Origin: Rubritepida flocculans DSM 14296
GTDB taxonomy: Bacteria > Pseudomonadota > Alphaproteobacteria > Acetobacterales > Acetobacteraceae
Direction of reading: 5' to 3'
Length of the DNA stretch: 64,000 bases
Assembly: GCF_000425365.1 (NCBI RefSeq)
Contig: NZ_AUDH01000012.1
Span: forward strand, 28,619-92,618
The position numbers and the translations under genes are program-made. Below are positions 37,439-45,463 of the stretch, one piece after another (position 1 is the first letter of the stretch; every line of letters starts with the position of its first letter). Below the pieces are notes generated by a model. It worked only from the letters and a program-made list of their open reading frames with translations, made no database searches and was not told where the DNA came from.

Positions 37439-38593
37439 ATGACGCTGCATACCCTGCTCGACTACGAGACGCTGCGCCTCATCTGGTGGGTGCTGCTCGG
37501 CGTGCTGCTGATCGGCTTCGCGGCGACCGACGGCTTCGACATGGGGGTCGGCGCGCTGCTGCCCTTCGTGGCCAAGACGGATGTCGAGCGCCGCGTGGCG
37601 ATCAACACGGTGGGGCCGGTCTGGGAGGGGAACCAGGTGTGGTTCATCCTGGGCGGCGGGGCGATCTTCGCCGCCTGGCCGCCGCTCTACGCCGTCTCCT
37701 TCTCCGGCTTCTACCTCGCGATGTTCGTGGTGCTGGCGGCGCTGATCCTGAGGCCCGTCGCCTTCAAGTACCGCAGCAAGCGCGAGGATGCGCGCTGGCG
37801 CAACGGCTGGGACTGGGCGCTGTTCGTCGGCGGCTTCGTGCCCGCGCTGATCTTCGGCGTGGCGGTGGGCAATGTGCTGCAGGGCGTGCCCTTCCGCCTG
37901 GATGAGGATCTGCGCCCCTTCTACGAGGGCTCCTTCTTCGGGCTGCTCAACCCCTTCGCGCTGCTGTGCGGGCTGCTGTCGGTGGCGATGCTGCTGATGC
38001 ACGGGGGCGCCTGGCTGGCGCTCAAGGCCGATGGCGTGGTGGCGGAGCGGGGGCGGCGCTACGGGCTGTGGGCCGCCCTCGCCACCGTGGCGCTCTTCGC
38101 CCTCGGCGGCCTCGCCCTCGCCCTCTTCGTGGACGGCTATCGCATCACGAGCGCCGTCGTGACGGATGGCCCCTCCAACCCGCTGCTGAAGGAGGCGGCG
38201 GTGGCGCCGGGCGCCTGGTTCGACAATTTCGCCGCCCGGCCCTGGCTGTGGGTCGCGCCGCTGCTCGGCCTCGCGGGCGCGGCGGTGGCGGCGCTGCTGC
38301 TGCGGCTGCGGGCCGATGGCGTGGCGATCCTCGCCTCGGGCCTGTCCATCTTCGGCGTGATCTCGACGGTGGGGCTCGCGATGTTCCCCTTCGTGCTGCC
38401 CTCCTCGCTCGACCCGCGCTCCAGCCTGACGGTGTGGGACAGCAGCTCATCCCACCAGACGCTGTTCATCATGCTGGTGGTGACGATCATCTTCCTGCCC
38501 ATCGTGCTCGCCTACACCGCCTGGGTGTACCGCGTGCTCTGGGGGCGGGTGACGGAGCGGGATGTCCGCGCCGAGACCGGCCATTTCTACTGA
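37439..38593 (+). CDS. cydB: cytochrome bd ubiquinol oxidase subunit II
   Basis: 384 residues, hydrophobic. The N-terminus [20 protein letters not shown] with [15 protein letters not shown] is the CydB hallmark, and [18 protein letters not shown] ends the last helix. It pairs with CydA in the inner membrane. It lies between cydA and cydX in the same operon. Confidence 0.96.
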   Translation: MTLHTLLDYETLRLIWWVLLGVLLIGFAATDGFDMGVGALLPFVAKTDVERRVAINTVGPVWEGNQVWFILGGGAIFAAWPPLYAVSFSGFYLAMFVVLAALILRPVAFKYRSKREDARWRNGWDWALFVGGFVPALIFGVAVGNVLQGVPFRLDEDLRPFYEGSFFGLLNPFALLCGLLSVAMLLMHGGAWLALKADGVVAERGRRYGLWAALATVALFALGGLALALFVDGYRITSAVVTDGPSNPLLKEAAVAPGAWFDNFAARPWLWVAPLLGLAGAAVAALLLRLRADGVAILASGLSIFGVISTVGLAMFPFVLPSSLDPRSSLTVWDSSSSHQTLFIMLVVTIIFLPIVLAYTAWVYRVLWGRVTERDVRAETGHFY

Positions 38594-38616
38594 GACGCGC
38601 AGAGGAGACCGAACGC

Positions 38617-38736
38617 ATGTGGTACTTCGCCTGGCTGCTGGGCCTGCCGCTCGCCGCCGCCTTCGCCGTGCTGAACGCGATGTGGTTCGAGATGCGCGAG
38701 GACGACGCCGCGCGCGTCGCGGCGCGGGGGGATTGA
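38617..38736 (+). CDS. cydX: cytochrome bd small subunit CydX (YbgT family)
   Basis: 39-residue single-helix protein: MWYFAWLLGLPLAAAFAVLN, then AMWFEMRED and a short charged tail. The start WYF-W-LG-P and the following W-E are the CydX pattern. It stabilises the bd oxidase heme site. AGAGGAG lies upstream of the ATG at 38617. It ends the operon; a terminator follows 24 bases later. Confidence 0.93.
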   Translation: MWYFAWLLGLPLAAAFAVLNAMWFEMREDDAARVAARGD

Positions 38737-38760
38737 GGGCTCTAACGCCGTGAGGCATCA

Positions 38761-38790
38761 GGCCGGCGGGGGTGCTCCCGCCGGCCTTTT
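38761..38790 (+). terminator. rho-independent terminator of cydDCABX
   Basis: GGCCGGCGGG, loop GGTGCT, CCCGCCGGCC, then TTTT: a perfect 10-bp GC stem followed by a short T-run, placed just after cydX. The remaining ~170 bases up to the convergent RND gene hold nothing I recognise. Confidence 0.88.
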
Positions 38791-38963
38791 CGTGTCCGCT
38801 TCGAAGCAGCCGCCGCGCCCTGTCGCCCGTGAAACTGGCACGCGGCCGCTCCATGCCTTCGGTCCGACGCGCCGTCGCCAGTTCGGGCCCGAACGCGGCT
38901 CACCGCGCGAGGTGGCGCCACCCCCCCCCGCGCGCGATACCTCCCGCCCATCCACCGCCCGGG

Positions 38964-41900
38964 TCAGCTCGGATCCCGCAGCACCCGATAGACCGCCGGG
39001 ATGGCCAGCACGGTGAGCAGCGTCGAGGAGAGCAGCCCGAACAGCAGCGCCACCGCGAGGCCCTGGAAGATCGGATCGGCCAGGATGAACCCCGCCCCGA
39101 TCATCGCCGCCGCGGCCGTCAGCGCGATCGGCTTGAAGCGCACCGCGCCCGCTTCCAGCGCCACCGCGCGCAGGCTGCGGCCCTCGCGCGGGGCGTGGCG
39201 GATGAAGTCCACCAGCAGGATCGAGTTGCGCACGATGATGCCGGCGAGCGCGATGAAGCCGATCATGGAGGGCGCGGTGAAGGCCGCCCCCATCGCCCAA
39301 TGCCCGAGCACCACGCCGGGCAGCGCCAGCGGCACCGGCAGCAGCACGACGAGCGGCAGGGTGAAGCTGCGGAACTGCGCCACCACCAGCACATAGATGC
39401 CGAGCAGCGCGACCGCGAAGGCCGCCCCCATGTCGCGGAAGGTCACGCGCGTCACCTCCCACTCGCCCTCCCAGAGCAGCACCGGGCGCGCGGGGTTGTC
39501 GGGCTGGCCGGCGAGGCGGATGTCCGGCGCGCCGGGCATGCCGGCCAGCGCATCGGCCACCGCGAGCATGCCGTAGATCGGCGCCTCATAGGCGCCCGCG
39601 AGCTCGGCCATCACCATCTCGGCCGGGCGGCCGTTGCGGCGGAAGATGGGCGGCGAGGCCGGCTCGCGGCGGATCTCGACCAGGTTGCCGAGCTCCACCG
39701 GCCCGCGCCGGCCGGGCACGGGCGTCACCAGCAGCTCCTCCGTCACGGTCAGCCGGTCCTTGGGCAGCCGCACCATGATGGCGAGCGGGTTGCGCCCCGC
39801 CCCGCGATGCGACCAGCCGACGGGCACGCCGCGCAGCAGGCTGCGCAGCGTGTCGTGCACCGCGCCCTCCTCGACGCCGTGGAACTCGAGCTGGTCGGGC
39901 AGCAGGCGGATGCGCAGGCGCTCGCCCGGGTCGGCGATGCTGTCGTCGAGGTCCACGAGGAAGGGCACGCGGCGGAAGGCCTCGCGCACCGTGGCCGCGG
40001 CGGCGCGGCGGCTCTCCGCGTCGGGGCCGTAGATCTCGGCGAGCAGCGTCGCCAGCACCGGCGGGCCGGGCGGCACCTCCACCACGCGCAGCCGCGCGCC
40101 CTCCGGCAGCGGCAGATCGGCGAGGCGCCGGCGCACATCGAGGGCGATGGCGTGGCTCTCGCGCGGGCGGTGGTGCCGGTCGGTGAGCTGGATGTCGAGG
40201 TCGCCGAGCTCGGGCGAGGCGCGCAGGAAGCTGTGCCGCACCAGCCCGTTGAAGTTGAAGGGTGCCGCGGTGCCGGCATTCAGCGTGGCACTCGCCACCT
40301 CCGGCACGGCGGCGAGCCGCGCAGCGGCGGCGAGCAGCGCGCGCTCCGTCGCCTCGAGGCTCGTGCCCGCGGGCATGTCGAGCACCACCGAGAGCTCCGA
40401 CTTGTTGTCGAAGGGCAGCAGCTTCACCGTCACATCGCGCGTGGCGAAGAGCAGCATCGAGGCGAGGGTGGCGACGCCGGTGGCCGCGAGGAAGGCCCAG
40501 GCGACGGCCCGGCGCTCCACCACCGCCGCCGCCACGGCGCGATAGACCCGCCCGAGCCGCCCGTCCTCATGCGCGGCGTGCGAGGCGCCGAGCTTCACCA
40601 TCAGCCAGGGCGTGAGCACCATCGCGACGAAGAAGGAGAAGGCCATGGCCGCCGAGGCCACCGCCGGGATGGGCGCCATGTAGGGCCCCATCATGCCGGA
40701 GACGAACATCATCGGCAGCAGCGCGACGATGACGGTCAGCGTCGCCACGATGGTGGGGTTGCCCACCTCGGCCACCGCCTCGATGGCGGCCGTCACGCGG
40801 TCGCGCCCGTCCTTCATGGCCCAGTGGCGGTCGATGTTCTCCACCACCACGATGGCGTCGTCCACCAGGATGCCGATCGAGAAGATCAGCGCGAAGAGCG
40901 AGACGCGGTTGAGCGTGTAGCCCAGCATCAGCGCGCCGAAGAGGGTGAGCAGGATGGTGACGGGAATCACCACCGCCGTCACCGCGGCCGCGCGCCAGCC
41001 GATGGCGAGCCAGACAAGCGCCACGATGGAGAGCGTGGCGAGGCCGAGGTGGAACAGCAGCTCGTCCGACTTCTCCTGCGCGGTCTGCCCGTAGTCGCGC
41101 GTCACCTCGGCGCGGATGCCCTCGGGGATCAGCCCGCCCTGCAGGGCCGCGATGCGCGCATGGACGGCCCGCGTCACCTCGATCGCGTTCGCGCCGGGCC
41201 GCTTGGCGATGGCGATGGAGACGGCCGGGGCCTCGCGCAAGCCTTCCTGCCCCGCGCGCGTGAGGCGCCAGACGCGCGCCTCCAGCGGCGCCGGCGCGGC
41301 CGAGATGCGCGCGACATCGCCGAGATAGACCGGCCTTCCATCGGCGGAGGTGAGCAGCAGCAGCCCCGCATCGGGCACGCCGCGCAGCGTCTCGCCCGCC
41401 TGCACGGGCAGGCTGCGCCCGTCGAGGCGAAGCCGCCCGGCGTGGAAGGAGGCGTTCGCCCCCTGCAGCTTCTCGACGAGCTGATTGAGCGTGATGCCGT
41501 GCCGGGCGAGGGCCGCGGGGTCGGGCTCGATGCGCAGCTCCATCGGCCGCCCGCCGACGAGATAGGTGAGCCCCACCTCGGGGATGGTCGCGAACTCGCT
41601 GAGCAGCCGGTCGGCGAGCTCGTGCAGCGCTGCGTCGTCCCAGGGGCCCGCGGCGTCGCGCGGGCTCAGCGTCACCACCGCCACCGCCACGTCGTTGATG
41701 CCGCGGCCGATCACCAGCGGCTCGGGAATGCCGAGCGGGATGCGGTTCCAGTTGGCGCGCAGCCGCTCGTGCACGCGCAGGATCGCGTCGTCCGCGCTGG
41801 TGCCGACGAGGAAGCGCGCGGTGACCATCACCGCGTCGTCGCGCGTCTGGCTGTAGACGTGCTCCACGCCCGGGATGGCGGTGACGATGGCCTCGAGCGG

Positions 41901-42110
41901 GCGCGTGACGAGCTCCATCGCATCCGGCGCGGCGAGGCCGTCGGCGCGCACGGCGATGTCCACCATGGGCACGCTGATCTGCGGCTCCTCCTCGCGCGGC
42001 AGGGCGAAGAGGGCGAGCAGCCCCACCGCCACCGAGACCACCAGCAGCAGCGGCGTGAGCGGCGAGCGGATGAAGGCCTGGGCGAGCCGGCCCGAGACGC
42101 CGAGGCTCAT
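38964..42110 (-). CDS. RND efflux permease (AcrB/MdtB-like)
   Basis: 1048 residues, full RND length, with 12 membrane helices and two large periplasmic loops. The proton-relay region FSIGILVDDAIVVVENIDRH in helix 4 has the two conserved Asp residues, and the N-terminal TM1 is followed by LPREEEPQISVPMVDIAV. Helix 10-12 motifs (MIGFIALAGIIVRNSILLVD) are present. It exports drugs, dyes or other toxic compounds with the adaptor encoded just upstream; the outer-membrane channel is not in the window. It overlaps the adaptor gene by four bases. Confidence 0.93.
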   Translation of the reverse strand: MSLGVSGRLAQAFIRSPLTPLLLVVSVAVGLLALFALPREEEPQISVPMVDIAVRADGLAAPDAMELVTRPLEAIVTAIPGVEHVYSQTRDDAVMVTARFLVGTSADDAILRVHERLRANWNRIPLGIPEPLVIGRGINDVAVAVVTLSPRDAAGPWDDAALHELADRLLSEFATIPEVGLTYLVGGRPMELRIEPDPAALARHGITLNQLVEKLQGANASFHAGRLRLDGRSLPVQAGETLRGVPDAGLLLLTSADGRPVYLGDVARISAAPAPLEARVWRLTRAGQEGLREAPAVSIAIAKRPGANAIEVTRAVHARIAALQGGLIPEGIRAEVTRDYGQTAQEKSDELLFHLGLATLSIVALVWLAIGWRAAAVTAVVIPVTILLTLFGALMLGYTLNRVSLFALIFSIGILVDDAIVVVENIDRHWAMKDGRDRVTAAIEAVAEVGNPTIVATLTVIVALLPMMFVSGMMGPYMAPIPAVASAAMAFSFFVAMVLTPWLMVKLGASHAAHEDGRLGRVYRAVAAAVVERRAVAWAFLAATGVATLASMLLFATRDVTVKLLPFDNKSELSVVLDMPAGTSLEATERALLAAAARLAAVPEVASATLNAGTAAPFNFNGLVRHSFLRASPELGDLDIQLTDRHHRPRESHAIALDVRRRLADLPLPEGARLRVVEVPPGPPVLATLLAEIYGPDAESRRAAAATVREAFRRVPFLVDLDDSIADPGERLRIRLLPDQLEFHGVEEGAVHDTLRSLLRGVPVGWSHRGAGRNPLAIMVRLPKDRLTVTEELLVTPVPGRRGPVELGNLVEIRREPASPPIFRRNGRPAEMVMAELAGAYEAPIYGMLAVADALAGMPGAPDIRLAGQPDNPARPVLLWEGEWEVTRVTFRDMGAAFAVALLGIYVLVVAQFRSFTLPLVVLLPVPLALPGVVLGHWAMGAAFTAPSMIGFIALAGIIVRNSILLVDFIRHAPREGRSLRAVALEAGAVRFKPIALTAAAAMIGAGFILADPIFQGLAVALLFGLLSSTLLTVLAIPAVYRVLRDPS

Positions 42111-43141
42111 GGCCGCACCAGCACATCGCCGGCGGAGAGGCCGGAGAGGATCTCCACCTCCTCCCCGCGCGCGGGCCCGCGCTGCACCGGCACCACGGCG
42201 CCGGAGGCGAGGCGGACGAGATCCACGCCCGGGCCGTCCATGAGGAAGCGGCGCGGGATGAGGATGGCCGCGCGCCGGTCGGCGGCGATGGTCACGCGCA
42301 CGCGCTCGCCCACGAAGAAGTCGCCCAGGCCCTGCACCTCGGCGTCGGCCACCACCTGGCCCTGCTGGAGTTCGGGATAGACGAGGGTGATGCGCCCCCG
42401 GCCGAGCGGCGCGCCGTCCGCGAGGCCGCGCGCGCCCACCTCGATGGGATCGCCCGCGCGCAGGAAGCGCGCGTGGCGCTCGGGCAGGCGCAGGCGCAGC
42501 ACGTAGCGGTCGGTGGCGATGGTGGCGAGGGATTCGCCCGGCATCACCACCGCGCCCGGCGTGCCGCGCACGCGCAGCACCCGGCCCGCCTGGGGGGCCA
42601 GCACCTCGCCCTCGCGCTGCTGCTGCACGACGACGGCGCGCTCGGCCTGGGCGGCGGCGATCTGGCCCTCCACCACGTCGAGCGCCGTCTGCGCATCGTC
42701 GAGCCGCGCCTGGGTGGCGGTGCCGGTGGCGCGCAGGGCGCGGGTGCGCTCCAGTTCCAGCGCCGCCTGGCGCCGCTGCGCCGCCAGCGCGCCGAGGCGG
42801 GCGTCGAGGGCGGCGATCTGCAGCGGCAGCTTCGCATCCTCCACCAGCGCGATCACCTGGCCGGCGGCCACCGCATCGCCCTCGCGCACCTCGAGCCGCG
42901 CGAGGCTGCCCGGGATGCGCGCGCGCGCCTCCACCTCGCGCACGCTCTCCACCGTCGCGAAGACGGGGCGCGGGTCCTCCACGACGCGCGCGGCAACCGT
43001 CAGCCGCTCCTCGGCGGCGAGGGGCGCCGGGGCGAGGGCGGCGAGCAGCGCCGCGGCCAGGGCGAGCGCGCGCGGCGAGGGCGGGCGGGCGCGACCGCGG
43101 GGCGGGGCGGCGGGCGGGCGGGCAGGGCGGCTCACGGACAT
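42107..43141 (-). CDS. RND periplasmic adaptor (membrane fusion protein)
   Basis: 344 residues. A signal region (PRALALAAALLAALAPAPLAA) precedes the lipoyl half-motifs (VEARARIPGSLARLEVREGD and LAPQAGRVLRVRGTPGAVV) that bracket an alpha-helical hairpin rich in Ala/Gln/Arg (ALAAQRRQAALELERTRAL). This is the HlyD/AcrA fold. It has no lipobox Cys, so it is held by the signal anchor or is periplasmic. The ATG at 43141 starts just after the divergent control region. It is first in a two-gene efflux operon. Confidence 0.9.
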   Translation of the reverse strand: MSVSRPARPPAAPPRGRARPPSPRALALAAALLAALAPAPLAAEERLTVAARVVEDPRPVFATVESVREVEARARIPGSLARLEVREGDAVAAGQVIALVEDAKLPLQIAALDARLGALAAQRRQAALELERTRALRATGTATQARLDDAQTALDVVEGQIAAAQAERAVVVQQQREGEVLAPQAGRVLRVRGTPGAVVMPGESLATIATDRYVLRLRLPERHARFLRAGDPIEVGARGLADGAPLGRGRITLVYPELQQGQVVADAEVQGLGDFFVGERVRVTIAADRRAAILIPRRFLMDGPGVDLVRLASGAVVPVQRGPARGEEVEILSGLSAGDVLVRP

Positions 43142-43160
43142 GGGCGGGGACTCTTCCGTG

Positions 43161-43191
43161 TTGAGACGGCGTTGGTTCTCATATATAAGAA
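43161..43191. promoter_or_regulatory. divergent promoter with AT-rich palindromic operator
   Basis: The 78-base gap between the adaptor (-) and the SLAC1-like gene (+) is strikingly AT-rich for this genome. TTCTCATATATAAGAA (43176-43191) is a 16-base palindrome with one mismatched symmetric base pair. For the plus strand, TTGAGA (43161-43166), a 17-base gap and TATAAG (43184-43189) form a good sigma-70 promoter, so the palindrome covers the -10 region. A repressor here would control both transcripts. The regulator gene is not in the window. Confidence 0.7.
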
Positions 43192-43219
43192 ACTTCGAAT
43201 AGTAGAAGGGCGTGCCGTC

Positions 43220-44200
43220 ATGAATGTCGCTGTCTCTGCCGATGCTATCCCGGGCGAGCGTCTGCGCCACCTCCCGCTCGCCCTGTTCGCCGCGCCCATG
43301 GGGCTGGGCGGGCTCGGCCTCGCCTGGCGCGAGGCCGCGCATGTGCTGGGCGCGCCCGCGCTGGTGGGCGAGGCGCTGCTGCTGCTCGCGGGGCTGGTCT
43401 GGCTCGCGGTGGCGGGGCTGCATGCGGTGCGGCTCGCGCGCCACCCCGAGGCCCTGGCGGCGGACCTCGCCCACCCCATCCGCGCGGCCTTCGCGGGCGC
43501 GGTGACCATCGGGCTGATGCTGCTCGCGGGCGGGCTCCTCCCCTACGCGCGGGGGGTGGCGGCCGCGGTGTGGCTGGTCGCGGTGGCGGGCCATGTGCTG
43601 ATCGCCGCCTGGACGGTGCGGGGCCTGCTGCGCGCCCCGCGCGAGGCGGCGAGCCTCGCCCCGCCCATGCTGATCCCGCTGGTGGGCAACATCCTCGCCC
43701 CGGTGATCGGCGCGAAGCTGGGCTTCGATGCGCTTTCCTGGATGATGTTCGGCCTCGGCGCGCTGCTCTGGGCGATGCTGCAGCCCATCCTGCTCGCCCG
43801 GCTGGTGACGGGGCCGGCGCTGCCGCCCCGGCTGCGGCCCACGCTGGTGATCCTGCTCGCGCCGCCCTCGGTGGGGGCGCTGGCGCTGGCAGGGCTCGGC
43901 GGCGGCTTCGGGCCGGGGCCGCTCGCGCTGCTCGGCCTGGCGGCCTTCCTGGCGCTGGTGCTGGCGAGCTTCGCCGCCGAGTTCGCCAAGCTGCCCTTCG
44001 CCATGTCCTGGTGGGGTTGGACCTTCCCCACGGCCGCCTTCGCCGCCGCGGCGCTGGCGGCGGGGCGGGCGCATCCCGCCGCCTGGCAGGCGCCGCTGCT
44101 GTGGCTGCTGCTGCTGGCGGCGAGCGCGATCCTCGCCCTGGTCGCGGCCGCCACGCTGCGCGCCGCGGCCCAGGGGCATCTGCTTCAGCCGGAAGGGTGA
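43220..44200 (+). CDS. SLAC1/TehA family anion channel-like protein
   Basis: 326 residues, about ten hydrophobic helices. Landmarks of the TehA/SLAC1 family appear in order: APMGLGGLGLAWREA, ADLAHPIRAAFAGAVTIG, PPMLIPLVGNILAPVIGAKL, PTLVILLAPPSVGALAL and KLPFAMSWWGWTFPTAAFA. TehA was linked to tellurite and dicationic-compound tolerance; SLAC1 homologues are anion channels. Divergent transcription from an RND efflux pair over a shared operator suggests co-regulated stress or toxin export. Confidence 0.85.
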   Translation: MNVAVSADAIPGERLRHLPLALFAAPMGLGGLGLAWREAAHVLGAPALVGEALLLLAGLVWLAVAGLHAVRLARHPEALAADLAHPIRAAFAGAVTIGLMLLAGGLLPYARGVAAAVWLVAVAGHVLIAAWTVRGLLRAPREAASLAPPMLIPLVGNILAPVIGAKLGFDALSWMMFGLGALLWAMLQPILLARLVTGPALPPRLRPTLVILLAPPSVGALALAGLGGGFGPGPLALLGLAAFLALVLASFAAEFAKLPFAMSWWGWTFPTAAFAAAALAAGRAHPAAWQAPLLWLLLLAASAILALVAAATLRAAAQGHLLQPEG

Positions 44201-44203
44201 CAG

Positions 44204-44227
44204 GCGGGGGCGGTCACGCCGCCCGCA
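44204..44227. repeat. hairpin-1-like inverted repeat between convergent genes
   Basis: GCGGGGGCG-GTCA-CGCCGCCCGC, related to hairpin 1 of the dispersed repeat, directly between the stop codons of the SLAC1-like gene and the methyltransferase gene. It is likely to act as a shared transcription stop, though no T-run is present. Confidence 0.55.
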
Positions 44228-44707
44228 TCAGCCGCCGCGCCGGCCGAACCAGCGGCCGGTGCGGGCGGCGTAGGCTTCCCAGGCGGGGCCGAAACGCGCC
44301 GCCAGATGCGCCTCCTCCCGCAGGATGGCGAGGCGGCGCACGGCGAGGCCCGCGCCCGCGGCGGCGGGAAGGAACCAGGGATTGCCGAAGGCGAGCCCGA
44401 GCCCCGTCAGCAGCAGCGTGTTGCCGAGATAGATCGGGTTGCGCGAGAGCGCGAAGGGCCCGCTGGTGACCAGCGCCGTGGCGGCGCGATGCGGCAGGAT
44501 GTTGGCGCGATGCCGCATCATCCAGGCCATCGCCCAGAGATCGAGGCCGAGCCCCGCCCCGGCGAGGAGCCAGCCGGCCAGGGTGAGGGCCGCGCTCTCC
44601 GGCCAGGGCAGCGGCAGCAGCCGCCCCGCCAGCCAGGCGAGCAGCGCCGCCGCCCCGAAGAGGAGCGGCGGCCAGGGAAGGCGGTTCGGGCGCTGTGATA
44701 CGCTCAT
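44228..44707 (-). CDS. isoprenylcysteine carboxyl methyltransferase-family membrane protein
   Basis: About 159 residues with four helices. The C-terminal block carries the ICMT/phospholipid-methyltransferase signature: SGPFALSRNPIYLGNTLLLTG, then RLAILREEAHLAARFGPAWE and AYAARTGRWF. The bacterial substrates are unknown, and no isoprenylated protein pathway is implied. A GTG at 44728 in a GTGA overlap with the peroxiredoxin stop is an equally possible start and would couple the two genes; the ATG at 44707 is the conservative choice. Confidence 0.8.
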   Translation of the reverse strand: MSVSQRPNRLPWPPLLFGAAALLAWLAGRLLPLPWPESAALTLAGWLLAGAGLGLDLWAMAWMMRHRANILPHRAATALVTSGPFALSRNPIYLGNTLLLTGLGLAFGNPWFLPAAAGAGLAVRRLAILREEAHLAARFGPAWEAYAARTGRWFGRRGG

Positions 44708-44724
44708 CGCGCCCGCCGCCCCTA

Positions 44725-45363
44725 TCACAGGCTGCGGGTGGAGAAATACCAGTCCGTCGTCTCATAGCCCTCCGAGGCGCGCTTGGCGGCCGCCTCGGCG
44801 GTCTTGGGCGGGGGCACGATCACCTTGCCGCCCGGCGTCCAGCCCTCGGGCGTGGCCACGCCGTGCTGGTCGGAGGTCTGCAGCGCCATCAGCAGGCGCA
44901 GGATCTCCTCGATGCTGCGGCCGTTGGTCATGGGGTAATAGACCATGGCGCGCAGCACCCCCTCGGGGTCGATGAGGAAGGTCGCGCGGACGGCCTGGGT
45001 GTCGGCCGCGCCGGGATGCACCATCCCGTAGGCGCCGGCGACCTCCATCTTGAGATCCTCGATGATCGGGAAGGGGATCTCGACGCCGAACTTCTCCTCG
45101 ATGTTCCGCACCCAGGCCAGGTGGGAGAAGAGGCTGTCGATGGACAGGCCGAGCAGTTCCGCGTTCAGCGCCTTGAAGCGGTCGGCCGCGCGGGCGAAGG
45201 CGATGAACTCGGTGGTGCAGACGGGCGTGAAATCGGCCGGGTGCGAGAAGAGCACGAGCCACTTGCCGCGGTAATCGGCCAGGCTGCGCTCGCCATGGGT
45301 GGTGCGGGCGCGGAAATCGGGCGCGGGCTCGTTCAGCCGGGGAAGGCCGGGTTGGGCGGTCAT
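44725..45363 (-). CDS. 1-Cys peroxiredoxin (Prx6-like)
   Basis: 212 residues. The peroxidatic Cys49 is in LFSHPADFTPVCTTEF; I see no second Cys in the protein, which makes it a 1-Cys enzyme needing an external thiol. The C-terminal extension (VVPPPKTAEAAAKRASEGYE-like region) is typical of Prx6. It reduces hydrogen peroxide and organic hydroperoxides. Its promoter is well defined just upstream and carries a palindrome. ATG at 45363. Confidence 0.92.
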   Translation of the reverse strand: MTAQPGLPRLNEPAPDFRARTTHGERSLADYRGKWLVLFSHPADFTPVCTTEFIAFARAADRFKALNAELLGLSIDSLFSHLAWVRNIEEKFGVEIPFPIIEDLKMEVAGAYGMVHPGAADTQAVRATFLIDPEGVLRAMVYYPMTNGRSIEEILRLLMALQTSDQHGVATPEGWTPGGKVIVPPPKTAEAAAKRASEGYETTDWYFSTRSL

Positions 45364-45399
45364 GGGATGCTTGGCTCCACAGAAAGCAGAAGGGAAGGA

Positions 45400-45432
45400 T
45401 TCCCTTATATTAGGGAAACCTTACCTTTTCAA
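45400..45432 (-). promoter_or_regulatory. peroxiredoxin promoter with palindromic operator
   Basis: Read on the minus strand: TTGAAA (45432-45427), a 17-base gap, then TATAAG (45409-45404), a near-consensus sigma-70 promoter about 40 bases before the ATG at 45363. TTCCCT-N6-AGGGAA (45400-45417) is a perfect inverted repeat overlapping the -10, a typical repressor position. This is the other strongly AT-rich patch of the region. Confidence 0.72.
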
Positions 45433-45463
45433 CCTCCCGCCCCGCGCCTCCCCTGCCGCCCGA

